DNA from: Candidatus Blautia equi
Lineage (GTDB): Bacteria > Bacillota > Clostridia > Lachnospirales > Lachnospiraceae
Direction: 5' to 3'
Length of the DNA: 16,141 bases
Assembly (NCBI GenBank): GCA_018064695.1
Contig: JAGHUU010000187.1
Coordinates: 1 to 16,141, forward strand
Each line of letters begins with the position of its first letter. Positions within the stretch are counted from its first letter, which is position 1. The translations under genes were made by a program, and so were the position numbers. The notes under the pieces are model-generated. The model was not told where the DNA came from. It worked only from the letters and a program-made list of their open reading frames with translations, and searched no databases. Positions 14,909-16,141 of the stretch are shown here, one piece after another.

Positions 14909-15103
14909 TAATTCCAATCCAAACAATCGTTATTTTGCCGAAGATCTATTGTTGGCATATTGTTTTTTGTCTATATTGCACAAACAAAATCTCTTCACGC
15001 CACGGGGTTTCCGAAATTGTCAGTTTTTTATACACATTTCGCATTTTTATACATTGTATCATCCAAAACTAAGCATATTCTCCCTCATATCCTACTTATT
15101 TTA

Positions 15104-15132
15104 TTGCGTTTTCCGACTAAATTTATTATACT
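15104..15132 (+). promoter_or_regulatory. Probable sigma-A promoter of the AraC-type regulator
   Basis: TTGCGT (15104-15109) and TATACT (15127-15132) are separated by 17 bp, matching consensus at 4/6 and 5/6. Initiation would fall near 15139, leaving a leader of about 60 nt before the ATG at 15198. Confidence 0.65.
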
Positions 15133-15197
15133 GAATGTATGCAGCATCTGTTTTTATAAAATCCCGTTAGAATCCCTTTCCGAAAGGAAGTTTTTTC

Positions 15198-16064
15198 ATG
15201 AAAGAACAGTTTTTAAAATCCTTTGACGCCCTGGATACAGAGATCTTCTGCGTGCGGAAAAACAATCCTCTGCCTTTATATAAAGAGGTCACTTTTCATA
15301 ATCACGACGGCTATGAGATCTGGCTGGTACTAAATGACGGCGCAAACTATTACGTGGAAAGTCAGGGCAAGCGCCTGGAGCGGGGCGACCTGATCCTCAT
15401 CTCCCCCTATGCCTTCCACTACGTGGAGTCCAAGCAGCATGATGCCGTTTACGAGCGCGTCTTTATTAATATGAAGGAATCCTTTTTCAGCAAGCTTGGA
15501 AGCAGCACCAGCATGAACCTGAAGGACTGCTTCACCCGCACCTCGGACCATGCCCTGAACCTCATTCATCTCACCGAGGAGGAGATTCCTTTTTACCTGA
15601 GCCTCACAGACCAGCTTCGCGCCAATCTGGACGAGCCAACCAGCGGAAGCGACCTTATGGTTCCCGCTCTTATGACGCAGATCCTGGTATTTCTGAACAG
15701 AAAGGCCACGGAGGAGACCCATATCCACTTCCACAACGATATGCCGAAGATCGTAAAGGACTGCATCAGCTATATCAACGATAACCTGACGGAAGACATC
15801 TCCATGAACAGTATCTCCGACCACCTGCACCATAACAGCGACTACATCAACCGCCGCTTCAAGGTCTTCACCGGAATCACCGTGGCTCAGTTCATCCTGA
15901 TCAAACGCATCACCCTGGCCCAGAAATACCTCCGCCAGGGAACCCCACCCAGCGACGCCTGCTACCTCTGCGGCTTCAACAACTACTCCAACTTCTCCCG
16001 AACCTTCTCCAAACATACCGGATTTTCACCAAAGCAATATCAGCTTGCACAGCGGATGGAGTAA
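15198..16064 (+). CDS. Cupin-AraC family transcriptional regulator of carbohydrate utilisation
   Basis: The 288-residue protein has an N-terminal cupin-like ligand-binding region (about residues 25-100). It includes FHNHDGYEIWLVLNDGANYY with a His pair, followed by RGDLILISPYAFHYVE. The C-terminal ~100 residues (from about 185) hold the two helix-turn-helix motifs of AraC/XylS regulators. The first is around ISMNSISDHLHHNSDYINRR; the second, ending in the family signature, is CGFNNYSNFSRTFSKHTG followed by FSPKQYQ. AAGGAA precedes the ATG. It is transcribed divergently from the sugar ABC operon, the usual arrangement for a dedicated activator that senses the imported sugar or its phosphate. 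It probably binds the shared intergenic region. The effector is unknown. Confidence 0.95.
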   Translation: MKEQFLKSFDALDTEIFCVRKNNPLPLYKEVTFHNHDGYEIWLVLNDGANYYVESQGKRLERGDLILISPYAFHYVESKQHDAVYERVFINMKESFFSKLGSSTSMNLKDCFTRTSDHALNLIHLTEEEIPFYLSLTDQLRANLDEPTSGSDLMVPALMTQILVFLNRKATEETHIHFHNDMPKIVKDCISYINDNLTEDISMNSISDHLHHNSDYINRRFKVFTGITVAQFILIKRITLAQKYLRQGTPPSDACYLCGFNNYSNFSRTFSKHTGFSPKQYQLAQRME

Positions 16065-16078
16065 GTTACAGTTCACTC

Positions 16079-16109
16079 GTATAGGCAATCACTTGCTGAT
16101 TGACTATAC
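16079..16109. repeat. 31-bp imperfect palindrome after the AraC-type gene
   Basis: GTATAGGCAATCA and TGATTGACTATAC pair over 12 of 13 positions around a CTTGC loop. No U-tract follows on either strand in the visible sequence, so a simple terminator is doubtful. It could be an extragenic palindrome, an operator or part of a larger element beyond the window; the right edge at 16141 prevents a decision. Confidence 0.5.
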
Positions 16110-16141
16110 GCCAATACAGTTGAATAGCCAAAGAAACGCCC

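Larger units (their letters stand above)
14830..15197. other. Divergent regulatory intergenic region between importer operon and AraC-type regulator
   Basis: These 368 bp are AT-rich and contain no convincing gene. I see a promoter in each direction (listed separately). TTTTATAC is directly repeated at 15026-15033 and 15045-15052, 19 bp apart. Two related boxes, TTGTTGGCATATTG (14949-14962) and TTGTCTATATTG (14967-14978), lie just upstream of the importer promoter. ATCAC/GTGAT forms a 5-bp inverted repeat inside that promoter's spacer. AraC-type regulators commonly bind direct repeats near the -35 region, so the two repeat pairs are candidate sites; this is inference. Confidence 0.5.

Noticed and set aside
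15330..16016. 228-codon minus-strand open frame
   Set aside because: Antisense shadow of the AraC-type gene; Val/Gly/Ala-rich low-complexity sequence without recognisable motifs.

Overview
The window looks like a chromosomal segment from an anaerobic, Gram-positive Clostridia member, probably Lachnospiraceae. I infer this from strong AGGAGG-type ribosome binding sites, the gene families (GH31 glycosidase, heterodimeric ABC exporter, LplB/YtcP-type sugar ABC genes, the CD1871A-type CXXC microprotein next to a 4Fe-4S membrane protein) and moderate GC content. No taxonomic marker gene is present, so the assignment is not firm. No tRNA, rRNA, CRISPR array, insertion sequence or phage gene was recognised.

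Left block (1-6173, minus strand): a Cof-type HAD phosphatase is followed by two ABC exporter half-transporters 2 bp apart, then the 5' part of a GH31 alpha-glucosidase-type gene that runs off the left edge. Gaps are 43, 2 and 39 bp, which suggests one transcription unit. The two exporter subunits have complementary degenerate ATP-site motifs, so they should form an asymmetric heterodimer. The first subunit carries a large extra loop of about 190 residues between TM1 and TM2.

Middle plus-strand pair (6307-7329): a 48-residue CXXC membrane microprotein, then a TTG-initiated polytopic 4Fe-4S protein of the NapH/NosR-like kind. The pair probably forms a small redox or electron-transfer module. 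It converges on the next minus-strand operon across a long imperfect palindrome (7324-7400).

Caspase-pyrC block (11095-7494, minus strand): two tandem paralogous caspase-fold (C14, metacaspase-like) proteases, each with an N-terminal helical region resembling an effector-associated (EAD, death-like) domain, lie 45 bp apart. Dihydroorotase (pyrC) follows 35 bp later. The hairpin plus T-run at 7324-7400 can terminate this transcript. Three 16-bp tandem repeats sit at the junction of the two protease genes. This is the most unusual part of the window: a possible two-protease conflict or regulated-death module tied to a pyrimidine gene, with no sensor NTPase in view.

Right block (11228-16064): a carbohydrate ABC importer operon on the minus strand (permease, permease, solute-binding protein) ends in a good intrinsic terminator. 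It is divergent from a cupin-AraC regulator on the plus strand. The 368-bp intergenic region holds plausible sigma-A promoters in both directions and short direct repeats that could be regulator sites. The importer has no ATPase gene here, so it presumably uses a shared MsmX-type ATPase. The binding protein has a signal peptide but no lipobox cysteine. Beyond the regulator lies an unexplained 31-bp imperfect palindrome at the right edge.
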